Shown in pieces: positions 18,077-27,359 of a stretch of DNA of 64,000 nt. The position numbers and the translations under genes are program-made. Under the pieces are notes generated by a model that was not told the DNA's origin, searched no databases, and saw only the letters and a program-made list of their open reading frames with translations. This stretch comes from Candidatus Uabimicrobium amorphum (lineage in GTDB: Bacteria > Planctomycetota > Uabimicrobiia > Uabimicrobiales > Uabimicrobiaceae). Numbering within the stretch: the stretch's first letter is position 1; each line of letters opens with the position of its first letter. The stretch is from the NCBI RefSeq assembly GCF_009002475.1, contig NZ_AP019860.1, positions 1,674,001-1,738,000 of the forward strand. The letters run 5' to 3'.

Positions 18077-19555
18077 TTATCGTTCTTGGAGATAATTCAA
18101 AGCGGGTTTTCCTGTCAACTCACTACGTGCCATAGCTCGCTTCAAAGCCGCCATTACTGTTTTATCCATGAAACCTCTTTCGAGAATAATTTCTTCTACA
18201 CTAACAAATCTTCCAAAGCACCTGTGAGCCTGATAGATTCTAATGGTTTTGTCAAAACGCGTTTGGGTGAGCAGTTCACCTTCTACAGCGGTTTCCAACA
18301 TTAATTTAGCTTTTTTGATAGACATTTTGTGCTTTACCGTAGCCAAAATGGTTTCTCGCATTTTGTCATCTGTTGGTTGTTGATCCGATAGTCCAATCGC
18401 TACCCCTCTAACTCCTTGTTTTTGCCACTTTTTCAATTCTTGTATCTTGTCCTTTGGGTATAAATGATGAGCATTCGCCTCCTCAAGGAAACCTGCATCA
18501 ATTTGATCTAAGAGTTGTTCCATTTCGATTTTGTCCAAAGAAATTTTTTGCTGAGGAGTAATTTTTTCTTGATCAAGCATAATTTGTCCCAGATTTACGA
18601 TAGCACCAGCAAGAGCATACTTCTCTTGATAATTTAGGCACTCCTCAATTTCTTCTTGAGTGATCCATCCCTTTTCTATGGCAATTTTCCCAAACCGAAC
18701 ATCAATTTCCGATGGACAAAAACAATGTCGAAATTTTTTGATTGGAATCTTATTCGGAAGGTTAAACGGTCCACGCTTAACTTTTTCAATATCTTCTAGT
18801 ACCTGTGTAAAGTTTTGATATCGATATTCTCGTTCTTTGTGAGTCATTTTGAAGATGACTTCGCAGGAAGGCCAAAAAATTTGGGGATGATATCTCTGAA
18901 GCGTTTCAAGGCTTTGCTCTAGAGATCCGTCCATAAGTTTTTGCAGGTTCAATTTTTCAAAAGGTATCGAGTTGGTAAGCATGTAGTACCACAAAGCCCC
19001 TAAACTGTAGACATCACTACGAGTATCCAAATCTTCTTTTTTCTGTTGTTCTGGAGAAAGATAAGGAGCAATCGCAGTTGTGTCTGCTTTCTCTGGGATG
19101 GGTAGTCCCAAATCGCCAATTTTTACCCGGGCATTAAGTATGATGTGATTTGGGGTAAGATTTTGATGTATGATCCCATGGCTATTTGCATATTCAAGAG
19201 CTGTAGCGATTTGTGTTACAATATCCAGAGACCAACACTCTGTCAGTCGACCTCGATACAGTGTCTGTTTTATGATGCTAGTTCCTTCGACATATTCCAT
19301 TACATAGCATAGTCGATTTTTATACTCACCAACATCATAAAACTTTATCAAATTTGGATGTTCCAGCTGCATAGCTTGTACAACAGCTTTCCGGAGATTG
19401 GCAGAAAATACTCGGTTATTAGAGTGTTCTTCGTGGACAATTTTAATTGCTACCAAGGAGCCTTTTTTTGTATCTTTCCCTTTAAAAATACTGCCAATGC
19501 TTCCATCTGCAATTCTTTCATGAATTTCATATTTTCCTAGTATGCGATTATCCAT
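18077..19555 (-). CDS. Ser/Thr kinase-like protein with HQN in place of HRD (probable pseudokinase)
   Basis: The protein has 492 residues. The kinase fold covers about 8-275: GSIGSIFKG loop, Lys38 in VAIK, APYLSPEQ, and SDVYSLGALWYYMLT. The catalytic loop reads IIHQNLTPNH (HQN at 130-132), so the catalytic Asp is Asn, and DFG reads DLG (148-150). Residues about 290-490 contain repeated units such as IAIEKGWITQEEIEECLNYQ and ILERGFMDKTVMAALKRAM. These resemble the MshEN/GspE N-terminal domain, which binds nucleotides in pilus ATPases. It follows the hybrid histidine kinase gene by 76 bases. Confidence 0.8.
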   Translation of the reverse strand: MDNRILGKYEIHERIADGSIGSIFKGKDTKKGSLVAIKIVHEEHSNNRVFSANLRKAVVQAMQLEHPNLIKFYDVGEYKNRLCYVMEYVEGTSIIKQTLYRGRLTECWSLDIVTQIATALEYANSHGIIHQNLTPNHIILNARVKIGDLGLPIPEKADTTAIAPYLSPEQQKKEDLDTRSDVYSLGALWYYMLTNSIPFEKLNLQKLMDGSLEQSLETLQRYHPQIFWPSCEVIFKMTHKEREYRYQNFTQVLEDIEKVKRGPFNLPNKIPIKKFRHCFCPSEIDVRFGKIAIEKGWITQEEIEECLNYQEKYALAGAIVNLGQIMLDQEKITPQQKISLDKIEMEQLLDQIDAGFLEEANAHHLYPKDKIQELKKWQKQGVRGVAIGLSDQQPTDDKMRETILATVKHKMSIKKAKLMLETAVEGELLTQTRFDKTIRIYQAHRCFGRFVSVEEIILERGFMDKTVMAALKRAMARSELTGKPALNYLQER

Positions 19556-19631
19556 ATGTCCACTAACTGTATTGTATTACCATGTACTACGCGCTAACAT
19601 AAAATGAAGTATTATATGATGACATTTAGCC

Positions 19632-21452
19632 CTATCGCGGAGTGTAAGTTTTCAAAACTTTTTTCAATTCCTCTAGAGTGATAGGCTTGCTTAAAAAATC
19701 ATCCATGCCGCTATCTAGCAAGTGACGTTTATTCTCATCAAATGCATCGGCTGTAATCGCGATAATCACAGGGTTTTTGCTCTTGCTTTCGCGAATGCAA
19801 ATCGTAGCTTCGCGTCCGTCGATTTTTGGCATGTGGATGTCCATGAAAATAATATCATAATCGTTGTCTTCACTATGCTTGATCACCTGCTCACCATCCG
19901 CAACAATATCAATTTCATATCCCAGGTGAGAGAAAAAATTGCGTAAAATGAGTTGGTTCACTTTGTTGTCTTCCGCGAGCAAAATTTTACATGGATAGAG
20001 TTGGGCAAAATCCGTGCTGTTTTCCTCTTTTTCATCGCCTACATTTTCGCCTTCGTCTGCAATGCATGTTTGTAGCGTAAAGAAAAAAGTCGATCCCACA
20101 CCAAGTTTGCTTTCAACGCTGATGTCCCCATTCATAAGTTGTGTTAATCTCTTACAGATTGCTAATCCTAAACCCGTTCCAGCATACTCTCGTGTCGAAG
20201 AACTATCTAGTTGTACAAAGCTATCGAAAAGCTGTGTCAATCTATCCTGAGGAATACCAATACCTGTATCTTTAACAAAAAACTGCAACTCTACCTGACG
20301 CTCTTTCACAAAGTTTACATCAACCCCCACAGTGACACAACCTTTCGCAGTGAATTTTATCGCGTTGTTGATCAAATTCGCCAGAATTTGTTGAACGCGT
20401 CGGCAATCGCCAACAACCCAAATATCAATATTGTCATTGAACTCGTAATCGATACGTAGATTTTTTTCACCGGCAGAAATTTCGAAAATATTGACGATTT
20501 CCGTAACGCATTTTTTTAGGTGGAACACTTCCCGCTGTAGTTGGAATTTACCTGATTCTATTTTCGATAAATCGAGAATGTCATTCACTAAATAAAGTAA
20601 GTGTTTCCCAGCGCTAGAAAGCATTTCGACATACTTCTGTTGAGCTTTGTCGAGCGGTGTTTGTCCAAGGAGTTCAGCAACGCCAATGACCGCATTCATA
20701 GGTGTGCGTATTTCATGACTCATTGTGGCTAAAAATTCACTTTTTGCCTTACTTGTTTTGTCAGAAACATTTTTCGCTCTCACCAAATCGTTTTCCAATT
20801 TTTTGCGTTGCGTAATATTGCGAATAATGGCAAACACTTCATCATCACCACAAGGAACGATACGCGCTTCGTAGTCTTGCATATTGCTACTGGTCATGGG
20901 AACAGGTATTTGATATTCAAATATTTGCAATTTTTTATAGTGGAGCGCTCTTTGAATATAGCTCATGGTTTGTTTTCCCACATTGCCAGGAAAAATCTCG
21001 GTGATCTTCTTCCCCATAAAATCATGTAAGTTCATTGCTAGATCATCATGGTCTTCGGTACAGTATAAGAAAGTTCCATCCCGCGATATTTTAATGAGTA
21101 GGTCAGGTAGGACGTTCATCAAAGCGATATTGTGGTTTTGTACCTCGCTGCATCGTTCTTCTAGTTGCTCCCTTGAATCTTGGTACCTGCACAACAAATT
21201 TCCTAGCAAATACACAAACAAACACGATAAAATGCTGACAAATAAACCCGGTAACTCGTCCAAGTTCTCCGGGATCACTAGAGTGGGGGATGGGTTGGTG
21301 TATATCAACGTCAAAGTCTGACGCGTTAGCATCAAAAATACGATTAGTGTGAAAAAAACTAGACACCAATCTTTGATCTTTCGTAGTAACCAAGACGACC
21401 ATATCAATGCTATAATTCTTAAGAAGATGGATAAAACAAGTATTATACTCAT
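19632..21452 (-). CDS. hybrid sensor histidine kinase (TM-PAS-HisKA-HATPase-REC)
   Basis: The protein has 606 residues. Membrane helices lie at about 2-20, 30-50 and 70-88. A coiled coil leads into a PAS domain (about 105-215). HisKA carries FLATMSHEIRTPMN, with His246 as phosphorylation site. HATPase has the N box NLINNAIKF and the VKDTGIGIP and GTGLGLAI glycine boxes. The C-terminal receiver has LLAEDNKVN, phospho-acceptor Asp538 in FMDIHMPKIDG, and Lys in LSKPI. No separate regulator is adjacent, so output probably goes through a phosphorelay elsewhere. It lies 55 bases after the ABC permease gene. Confidence 0.92.
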   Translation of the reverse strand: MSIILVLSIFLRIIALIWSSWLLRKIKDWCLVFFTLIVFLMLTRQTLTLIYTNPSPTLVIPENLDELPGLFVSILSCLFVYLLGNLLCRYQDSREQLEERCSEVQNHNIALMNVLPDLLIKISRDGTFLYCTEDHDDLAMNLHDFMGKKITEIFPGNVGKQTMSYIQRALHYKKLQIFEYQIPVPMTSSNMQDYEARIVPCGDDEVFAIIRNITQRKKLENDLVRAKNVSDKTSKAKSEFLATMSHEIRTPMNAVIGVAELLGQTPLDKAQQKYVEMLSSAGKHLLYLVNDILDLSKIESGKFQLQREVFHLKKCVTEIVNIFEISAGEKNLRIDYEFNDNIDIWVVGDCRRVQQILANLINNAIKFTAKGCVTVGVDVNFVKERQVELQFFVKDTGIGIPQDRLTQLFDSFVQLDSSSTREYAGTGLGLAICKRLTQLMNGDISVESKLGVGSTFFFTLQTCIADEGENVGDEKEENSTDFAQLYPCKILLAEDNKVNQLILRNFFSHLGYEIDIVADGEQVIKHSEDNDYDIIFMDIHMPKIDGREATICIRESKSKNPVIIAITADAFDENKRHLLDSGMDDFLSKPITLEELKKVLKTYTPR

Positions 21453-21507
21453 AATCTAAATTTTTGTACTCTTATGAAAATATTTTCAAAGGCGCAAAGT
21501 TAGCCGA

Positions 21508-23019
21508 TTAATTTGCAAAGTCTATACGTAAGCGTAAATTGCGCACAAGGTAATTATAAAATGTCATGGCAACGGACATGTGCAAAAATGCGACGATGAG
21601 GTTAATGATAACTCCCGTAAATCCGAACCAAAAAATAGCTTGACTTGAGAAAAGCATACCGCTCATTATATGCCAAATAATAAAATATAACACGAAATAA
21701 TTGCTCGCGCGACGATGATTTTTATAGTAAAAAGAACAAAAGAGAGCACAACAAAATAAGTTCGCCACGTAAGCGACAATCCATACGATGTAAGATAAGG
21801 AAAGAATTATCTGACTCAACTTTATCGGCAAAGACAAAAAGACAATCAACGCATATGATATGAGTACTATTAAATAAGCCATGAGAAAAATTTTAGCGCT
21901 GCGAAAAGCTCCCCACATTTTTCCTTGGACGATTTGTTCGTTTGTTAGCTGTGTCGTTAACAAAATTTGCCAGCTTTTGCTCTCCATTTCCTTAGAAAAA
22001 CAGCGAATGGCACTATTTATGAACGTCATTAGAAATAAGAGCATCAGTATCACTAAAAAAGAGGGCATCATCTGCATAAATCGTCTTGGCGAATTATTGG
22101 TAAATGACAAAAACAGAAAAAAGGCGATGATCATCACCAAAATCACTTTTTTTACATTTCCGGAAATTCCACCATGTATCATATGAAAATCGCGCCATGC
22201 AATGGGATTTCCCTTAATTTTTTGCCCAACAACTTTTCCTTTGCTTTTCTTTTTCGTCGATGGTAGAGCTATTTTTCCCAAAGCCTTGTTTATTTTTACC
22301 TCAAATCCCACCTTATTGCGCCACAAATACATAAAGGGTAAAAAACGTACTGCCAGGGCGACTAAAATAGCGGAAAATAGACATTGCCAAAAGAAATTGT
22401 AGTAGCAATACGAAAAATCGAGCCCGGCGATGCTGGCCCTTAAGGAATGAAAACACGAAATAGGTAAGTAAAAAAAATAACTTGCGGCGATTTGATAAAC
22501 AATCATCAATGTTACCGCTGTAGATCCTGAACTTTTGCTATTAAATAACGTCGAACAAAAAATTCCGATGGCGATAGCAATGAGCAGTGTGCTGAGTAGA
22601 CTGAGTAAGATGCATACAATTTGCTCAAGGGAAACTCCACCTAGACTAATACAGAACAAAAAAATAGGCAATGGCGCAATGGCATTTAAACACGTGATGA
22701 ATAGTTGTTGGATATATTTTCCAACAACAATGTTGCGATAAGATAGGTGGGTAATTACTAAGATGCCAAGTGTCTTCTTTTCAATTTCTTCGCCGATGGT
22801 CATGGCTGCGGAGGCAGAAGCACTCAAGACAAGCAATACGTATGTCGCCCAAGCGATAAAGGATAAAAGATGGACTCCCATCGCTGTATTTGTATGACTT
22901 GAGGCGATGGCGACACAAAAAAAGAAAAAGATACAACCCACGAACAAAAACCTGCGCCAATAAAAATACTTCATCGAGGTAATTCTCTTTAAGTCACGTA
23001 GAAAAATGACCGTAGGCAC
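21508..23019 (-). CDS. ABC-2 type transporter permease
   Basis: This 503-residue membrane protein has about 12 hydrophobic segments in two halves, split by a basic cytosolic loop (about 240-290). The first half has the ABC-2 hallmark ASASAAMTIGEEIEKKTLGI, with a second related ISKEMESKSWQILLTTQLTNEQI-type block split across about 355-378. The GTG start at 23017-23019 overlaps the ATPase stop by one base (TAGTG), so translation is coupled. It forms an exporter with the upstream ATPase, with unknown cargo. Confidence 0.85.
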   Translation of the reverse strand: MPTVIFLRDLKRITSMKYFYWRRFLFVGCIFFFFCVAIASSHTNTAMGVHLLSFIAWATYVLLVLSASASAAMTIGEEIEKKTLGILVITHLSYRNIVVGKYIQQLFITCLNAIAPLPIFLFCISLGGVSLEQIVCILLSLLSTLLIAIAIGIFCSTLFNSKSSGSTAVTLMIVYQIAASYFFYLPISCFHSLRASIAGLDFSYCYYNFFWQCLFSAILVALAVRFLPFMYLWRNKVGFEVKINKALGKIALPSTKKKSKGKVVGQKIKGNPIAWRDFHMIHGGISGNVKKVILVMIIAFFLFLSFTNNSPRRFMQMMPSFLVILMLLFLMTFINSAIRCFSKEMESKSWQILLTTQLTNEQIVQGKMWGAFRSAKIFLMAYLIVLISYALIVFLSLPIKLSQIILSLSYIVWIVAYVANLFCCALFCSFYYKNHRRASNYFVLYFIIWHIMSGMLFSSQAIFWFGFTGVIINLIVAFLHMSVAMTFYNYLVRNLRLRIDFAN

Positions 23020-23972
23020 TATGAAATACCTCCTTTGGTTAGGCTCATAAACACGTCTTCCAAATTCGCAGAAATTTTTGCCGCTTCTTCTATTTGTATA
23101 TCATTTTTTACTAAATGCGCAATAATATCGCTACTTTTAATTTGTAGATTGTGATACTCGACAAGTGTGACTTTCTCGCCTTTCAAAGTGGCCTTCACGT
23201 CATCGCGCCACGCATGAAGGATATTAATAACCGTTTGAGAATCCTGTGCAGAGGTAATTTGGATACGACTGAGGTCCCCTTCGACGGTTGTTGCCGCATC
23301 ACTAACAGTACCATTGTAAATTTTTTTGCCGTTTTCAATAATAACGACAAAGTCGCATAAGTTTTTTAACTCGGCCAAAATGTGCGATGAAATAAATATC
23401 GTTTTTCCCATACGCCGTAACTCGCGCAACAATTCCATCAACTCCATACGTGCTCTAGGGTCTAAGCCAGAAGCAGGCTCATCGAGGAGTAAAAGCTTGG
23501 GATCGTGGACGAGTGCTCTTCCAAGAGAAAGACGTTGCTGCATTCCCCTTGACAGTTCATTGATCAGTGAATGTTTTTTCGCAGTTAGGTCGAGAAGTGT
23601 TAGAATATCGTCTACCAGTTTTCCTCTGCGATGTGCCGCAATGCGATACGCTGCGGCAAAAAAATCTAGATATTCGTATACTTCCATATCGTCATATAAA
23701 CCAAAGTAGTCTGGCATAAATCCCAATTGATGGCGTATTTTTGTTGCGGATGTGCTGGTGTCGAGATCAAAGATTTTTACACTGCCTAGGTCCGGTTTTA
23801 ACAGAGTACACAGTATACGCAGTGTTGTGGTTTTTCCTGCGCCGTTTGGTCCAATAAATCCAGTAATAGATCCCTCTGGTACCTGAAAGCTAAGATTATT
23901 TACCGCTATCTTATTGCCAAATGCTTTGCGTAGATTTTTTACATCTATGGCCATTTTTTTTTCTTCAGACAT
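23019..23972 (-). CDS. ABC transporter ATP-binding protein (ABC-2 exporter family)
   Basis: This 317-residue protein has one ABC domain: Walker A GPNGAGKTT (38-46), signature LSRGMQQRLSLGRAL, Walker B LLLLDEPASGLDPRA and switch His in ISSHIL. The C-terminal 90 residues are the accessory domain common in CcmA/NatA-like exporters. It starts 3 bases after the large membrane protein gene and overlaps the permease gene, which gives a three-gene operon. The SRG variant of the signature motif is common in this family. Confidence 0.93.
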   Translation of the reverse strand: MSEEKKMAIDVKNLRKAFGNKIAVNNLSFQVPEGSITGFIGPNGAGKTTTLRILCTLLKPDLGSVKIFDLDTSTSATKIRHQLGFMPDYFGLYDDMEVYEYLDFFAAAYRIAAHRRGKLVDDILTLLDLTAKKHSLINELSRGMQQRLSLGRALVHDPKLLLLDEPASGLDPRARMELMELLRELRRMGKTIFISSHILAELKNLCDFVVIIENGKKIYNGTVSDAATTVEGDLSRIQITSAQDSQTVINILHAWRDDVKATLKGEKVTLVEYHNLQIKSSDIIAHLVKNDIQIEEAAKISANLEDVFMSLTKGGIS

Positions 23973-23975
23973 TTC

Positions 23976-25679
23976 TCACCTCAATGCAGGTACAACATAA
24001 CGTAGTACACTTTGTTCATTACGAATCGGATCCTCTCCTACGATCTGAACGTGATTGTCAGTATCGCAAAACAAAACGACAGCCATACCATTTTTTAAAT
24101 TTCGCGTTACGTCTAACATTTTTTCCACATCTTTTATATTTACTTTGTACTGGTAAAAACTACTCTTTAAAGGAGACGAATAACCCAGAAGTAGCTTTTT
24201 TGCCTCGCTGTTTGAATTTCGACTAACAGCATCGACATACCAAGTTTCCCCAACAGTTAGTACTCTCTTCAGTTCTCCATCCATCATAATATACCCATCT
24301 GTAACGTGGAAACCTTGTGGTATGTTTATGTCAAAGCGTTTATTTGCATCAAAAGCTATTTTTTGGGTGCGCATCGGATAGGTTTTTTGCCAAACGCCAA
24401 TGTAATTTTTTGATGAATAGATGGGAATACGGCTAACAAGGCGATTATTTTCTTGGTCAAAAGTTTCTTCATCATAAGTAAAATCGCTATTTAAAGGTAA
24501 AAAATAACCATTTTGTGAGGTATTTCGTAATGTATAGTTGGCATTGCGCGTCGAGTACACGCCAAAAACTGTCGAACCAATTGCTTCGCCATTATCATAA
24601 ACATCAATGTAATTTAAACAATGAATTTTCATCGGACCTGATTTGAGAACATAGCCCTTTATATACGCAAAGAACGAAAATAACACGATAGAAAAAATGT
24701 AAATCCACCATGTTAGCATGCGGTTTTTAAATTTTTTGGTGATGAAATAGTCCACAGGACCAATGCAAATTAGATAAGCGATTAGTAGCAAAATCATCCA
24801 TGCAAATTGAATTTCGCCGCTGAGTTCTCTACTCATATACCTTTGTAAATCAGAGTGATATGCCTCACGATAAACAGACTCGCTGTACTGCAAGGTTTTC
24901 TTAACAAAGGTTGTGTTACTATGCAGTTTTTGTATATACGGATGATCTTTACTCTGGGAAAAACATACAACGCGTCCACAGTTAAGTGTTGTTACGGCAG
25001 GTAAAAGGGAATCCGATGAAAATTCCACTTGAAGAAAAGGAAGTCGACGTTGAATCAGAGCTTCTAATCCAGACGTTCCCACAAAAATGAGACTACCACC
25101 GTGAGAGATCCATTTCTGTAAGATAGCAGTCTGTTCTTCATCAACTTCAAAATTTTGTGGTTCAGCAACAAACATCACCGCAACATTACTTAGGGCAATA
25201 GGTGTTCGAGGGAATGCGATAAGGGGTGTATTGGCTACGGCATAATACGTTTCATCATAGTACTTATTTTTTTTTATATCTTTTTTCCAATTAATCCATA
25301 TAGGATGATTGCTTAATCTTGCTTGAAAACTTTGTTCATGGGTAAAAACTTGTCCGTCTGCAACTAAAGAAGCGCTAATCACCGTACGAGAGTTTGATAA
25401 CAATACATAAAACGTAAAAACTTTATTAGATTTTCCCGGAAGAACAACCTCTCGGTGATACGAACGACCACTTGCTGCAGAGAATAGACCCCCTCGGGAC
25501 AAACGAAGTTCTCCTTTGATGAGTTTCAGGCCTTCATTTTTCACTGTGACAATCACGGGTTCAAAAGAAGCGCTGTTCGGCAATGTATTACCATAACCGC
25601 TCATGATAGACATCTTGATATCTTCACCAAAAGTGAGGCAACTAAGAAAAGCAATGCACACACCAATAAATATTTTCAT
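23976..25679 (-). CDS. exported membrane protein with Ig-like and DUF4350/GATase-like regions
   Basis: This protein of about 567 residues starts at ATG 25679, behind AGGAGA. It has a signal peptide (1-20), then a beta-rich domain (about 20-125), then a GATase-like fold with ILQKWISHGGSLIFVGTSG. Two central helices flank IGPVDYFITKKF, a motif often seen in uncharacterised membrane partners of ABC-2 exporters. A further beta domain follows. It heads the operon with the ATPase and permease and is probably an exporter-associated envelope protein, analogous to GldG-type partners. That analogy is inference. Confidence 0.7.
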   Translation of the reverse strand: MKIFIGVCIAFLSCLTFGEDIKMSIMSGYGNTLPNSASFEPVIVTVKNEGLKLIKGELRLSRGGLFSAASGRSYHREVVLPGKSNKVFTFYVLLSNSRTVISASLVADGQVFTHEQSFQARLSNHPIWINWKKDIKKNKYYDETYYAVANTPLIAFPRTPIALSNVAVMFVAEPQNFEVDEEQTAILQKWISHGGSLIFVGTSGLEALIQRRLPFLQVEFSSDSLLPAVTTLNCGRVVCFSQSKDHPYIQKLHSNTTFVKKTLQYSESVYREAYHSDLQRYMSRELSGEIQFAWMILLLIAYLICIGPVDYFITKKFKNRMLTWWIYIFSIVLFSFFAYIKGYVLKSGPMKIHCLNYIDVYDNGEAIGSTVFGVYSTRNANYTLRNTSQNGYFLPLNSDFTYDEETFDQENNRLVSRIPIYSSKNYIGVWQKTYPMRTQKIAFDANKRFDINIPQGFHVTDGYIMMDGELKRVLTVGETWYVDAVSRNSNSEAKKLLLGYSSPLKSSFYQYKVNIKDVEKMLDVTRNLKNGMAVVLFCDTDNHVQIVGEDPIRNEQSVLRYVVPALR

Positions 25680-25899
25680 CAAAACTCTCCTGGCTTTATC
25701 AACAGTAGGGGTAAAATGCAAAAAAGGGCGCTAAAATAAGCACCCCTATCTACGTGCCATGAGTTATGTTATCTATAACAATTTGTCTACAAAAACTTTT
25801 ATAAACAGACTGATACAGACAATATACTAGGACGCCACCTATAAAACTTTGCTGAATCTCTTGCGTCTTATAAACTCAAAGATGTTGCCATTTAATATC

Positions 25900-25941
25900 G
25901 CATAACTAAGTTGTTTTAACTGGGGAACAACTTAGTTATGC
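25900..25941. promoter_or_regulatory. perfect 16-bp stem-loop, 10-base loop
   Basis: gcataactaagttgtt (25900-25915) pairs perfectly with 25926-25941 around the loop ttaactgggg. It lies between the ABC operon start and the end of the prfA-UVR unit. There is no T-run on either strand, so it is either a weak bidirectional terminator or a regulatory RNA/DNA structure. The remaining bases of 25680-25974 show nothing else. Confidence 0.6.
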
Positions 25942-25974
25942 AAGGCGAGAGATTGAACAGTTGTAAATGGCGCG

Positions 25975-26103
25975 CTATTTCACTTCACATTCTTCCGTAG
26001 GCTTTGTTGAACTTTGTTGAGCAATTAGCTCCTGAATCTCCATTGCTTTTTCGTATAGTTCTTCTTTAATGTAGTACTGTAGTAATTTTTCTAGTTTGTC
26101 CAT
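25975..26103 (-). CDS. 42-residue protein with UVR (UvrB/UvrC) motif
   Basis: This short gene encodes 42 residues, from ATG 26101-26103 to TAG 25975-25977. An AAGGTGG site lies upstream, and it starts 10 bases after the prfA stop. The body reads LEKLLQYYIKEELYEKAMEI, which follows the UVR motif (L...L..A...E.YE.A...R..I): a helical hairpin found in UvrB, UvrC, ClpC/McsA. The tail is polar. Coupling to prfA suggests a translation or stress-linked accessory peptide. The role is unknown. Confidence 0.6.
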   Translation of the reverse strand: MDKLEKLLQYYIKEELYEKAMEIQELIAQQSSTKPTEECEVK

Positions 26104-26113
26104 ATTGACCACC

Positions 26114-27196
26114 TTATTGAATAATGGAGCCTAGTTTTTTGAGTTTTTCTTCTCTTTCCTGAACTTGTAGTAACTCTACAAATTCATCAATGTTGCCTTG
26201 CATGATGCTTTCTAGATTGTATATACTGTGATTGATTCTGTGATCGGTAACGCGATTTTGTGGAAAATTATAAGTGCGAATTCTTTCGTTACGATCCCCC
26301 GAGCCACTTTGATCTTTACGTAAAGCATTTATTTCTTTTTGTTGCTCCTCTACCATACGATTGTAAAGACGCGCACGCAAAACTTTCATTGCTTTCATTC
26401 TATTTTTATGCTGCTCCGGGGTTTCTTGACATGAAACGACAATCCCGGTCGGAAGATGTGTAATGCGAACAGCAGAACTCGTTTTGTTTACATTTTGTCC
26501 TCCAGGTCCGGAAGCACGCATATAATCAATCTTCAAATCCGTATCTTTTATATCTACTTCTACATCATCAACTTCAGGTAAAACGGCGATGGTACAAGCA
26601 GAGGTGTGAATTCGCCCACCACTTTCGGTACTCGGAATGCGCTGTACACGATGCCCACCACCTTCGTATTTCATTTTTTTATAGGCCTCTTTGCCTTTCA
26701 GCGAAAAAGAAACTTCTTTTATACCACCTAATTCCGTCGAAGTATTTTCTAAGACTTCTAACCGCAAATATTGACGTTCAGCATATTTTGCATACAAAGT
26801 GAATAATTCTTGTGCAAAAAGACATGCCTCGTCTCCTCCTGTACCAGCGCGAATTTCAACGATAACATTGCGGTTATCTTGTTGTTCGTCGGTTATCAAT
26901 AAATTTTCGATCTCTTTACCAACAACTGCTTCGCGTTGTTCTAGTTCTTCCAGTTCTTCTGTTGCCATAGCGCGCATGTCAGAATCTTTTTCTTCTGCAA
27001 GTATTTGTTTCGCTTCATCACGCTCTTTTTTAATCGTTTGTAATTCCCGATATTTATTGACAATTTTAGACAAAGCACCATGCTCTTTTAGATATTTAGA
27101 ATACAACGAACCATTTTTCATTATCTCTGGTTTCTGAATTAATTCTTCTAACTCACTAAAACGAGCTTCCATTTGTTGTAGTGTAGTCTGTTCCAT
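26114..27196 (-). CDS. prfA: peptide chain release factor 1
   Basis: This 360-residue RF1 releases the finished protein at UAA/UAG codons. The GGQ loop is in RASGPGGQNVNKTSS. The stop-codon recognition tripeptide is PST in HRVQRIPSTESGGRIHTS, the RF1 type (PxT) and not RF2 SPF. The N-terminal helical domain and full length fit. No in-frame stop of the RF2 kind is present. The 42-codon UVR gene follows. Confidence 0.97.
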   Translation of the reverse strand: MEQTTLQQMEARFSELEELIQKPEIMKNGSLYSKYLKEHGALSKIVNKYRELQTIKKERDEAKQILAEEKDSDMRAMATEELEELEQREAVVGKEIENLLITDEQQDNRNVIVEIRAGTGGDEACLFAQELFTLYAKYAERQYLRLEVLENTSTELGGIKEVSFSLKGKEAYKKMKYEGGGHRVQRIPSTESGGRIHTSACTIAVLPEVDDVEVDIKDTDLKIDYMRASGPGGQNVNKTSSAVRITHLPTGIVVSCQETPEQHKNRMKAMKVLRARLYNRMVEEQQKEINALRKDQSGSGDRNERIRTYNFPQNRVTDHRINHSIYNLESIMQGNIDEFVELLQVQEREEKLKKLGSIIQ

Positions 27197-27359
27197 TTGG
27201 GGGTCCTTCTTTCTGAATTGTTACCGATAGGGGATACCCTATTGAGTAATTATATAAAAATATTGCTAATTTTTGCAAGGTAGATGTTGGGTTTAACGTT
27301 ATTTTTGTTAGAAAAATAGAGCGATGACTTTTGCGAAAACAGCAGGGGCTTGTAATTTG

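Noticed and set aside
23019..25679. Gliding-motility GldA/GldF/GldG system
   Set aside because: The ATPase, permease and GATase-like partner resemble that arrangement, but the same trio is common in unassigned planctomycete ABC-2 exporters and no other gld gene is present.
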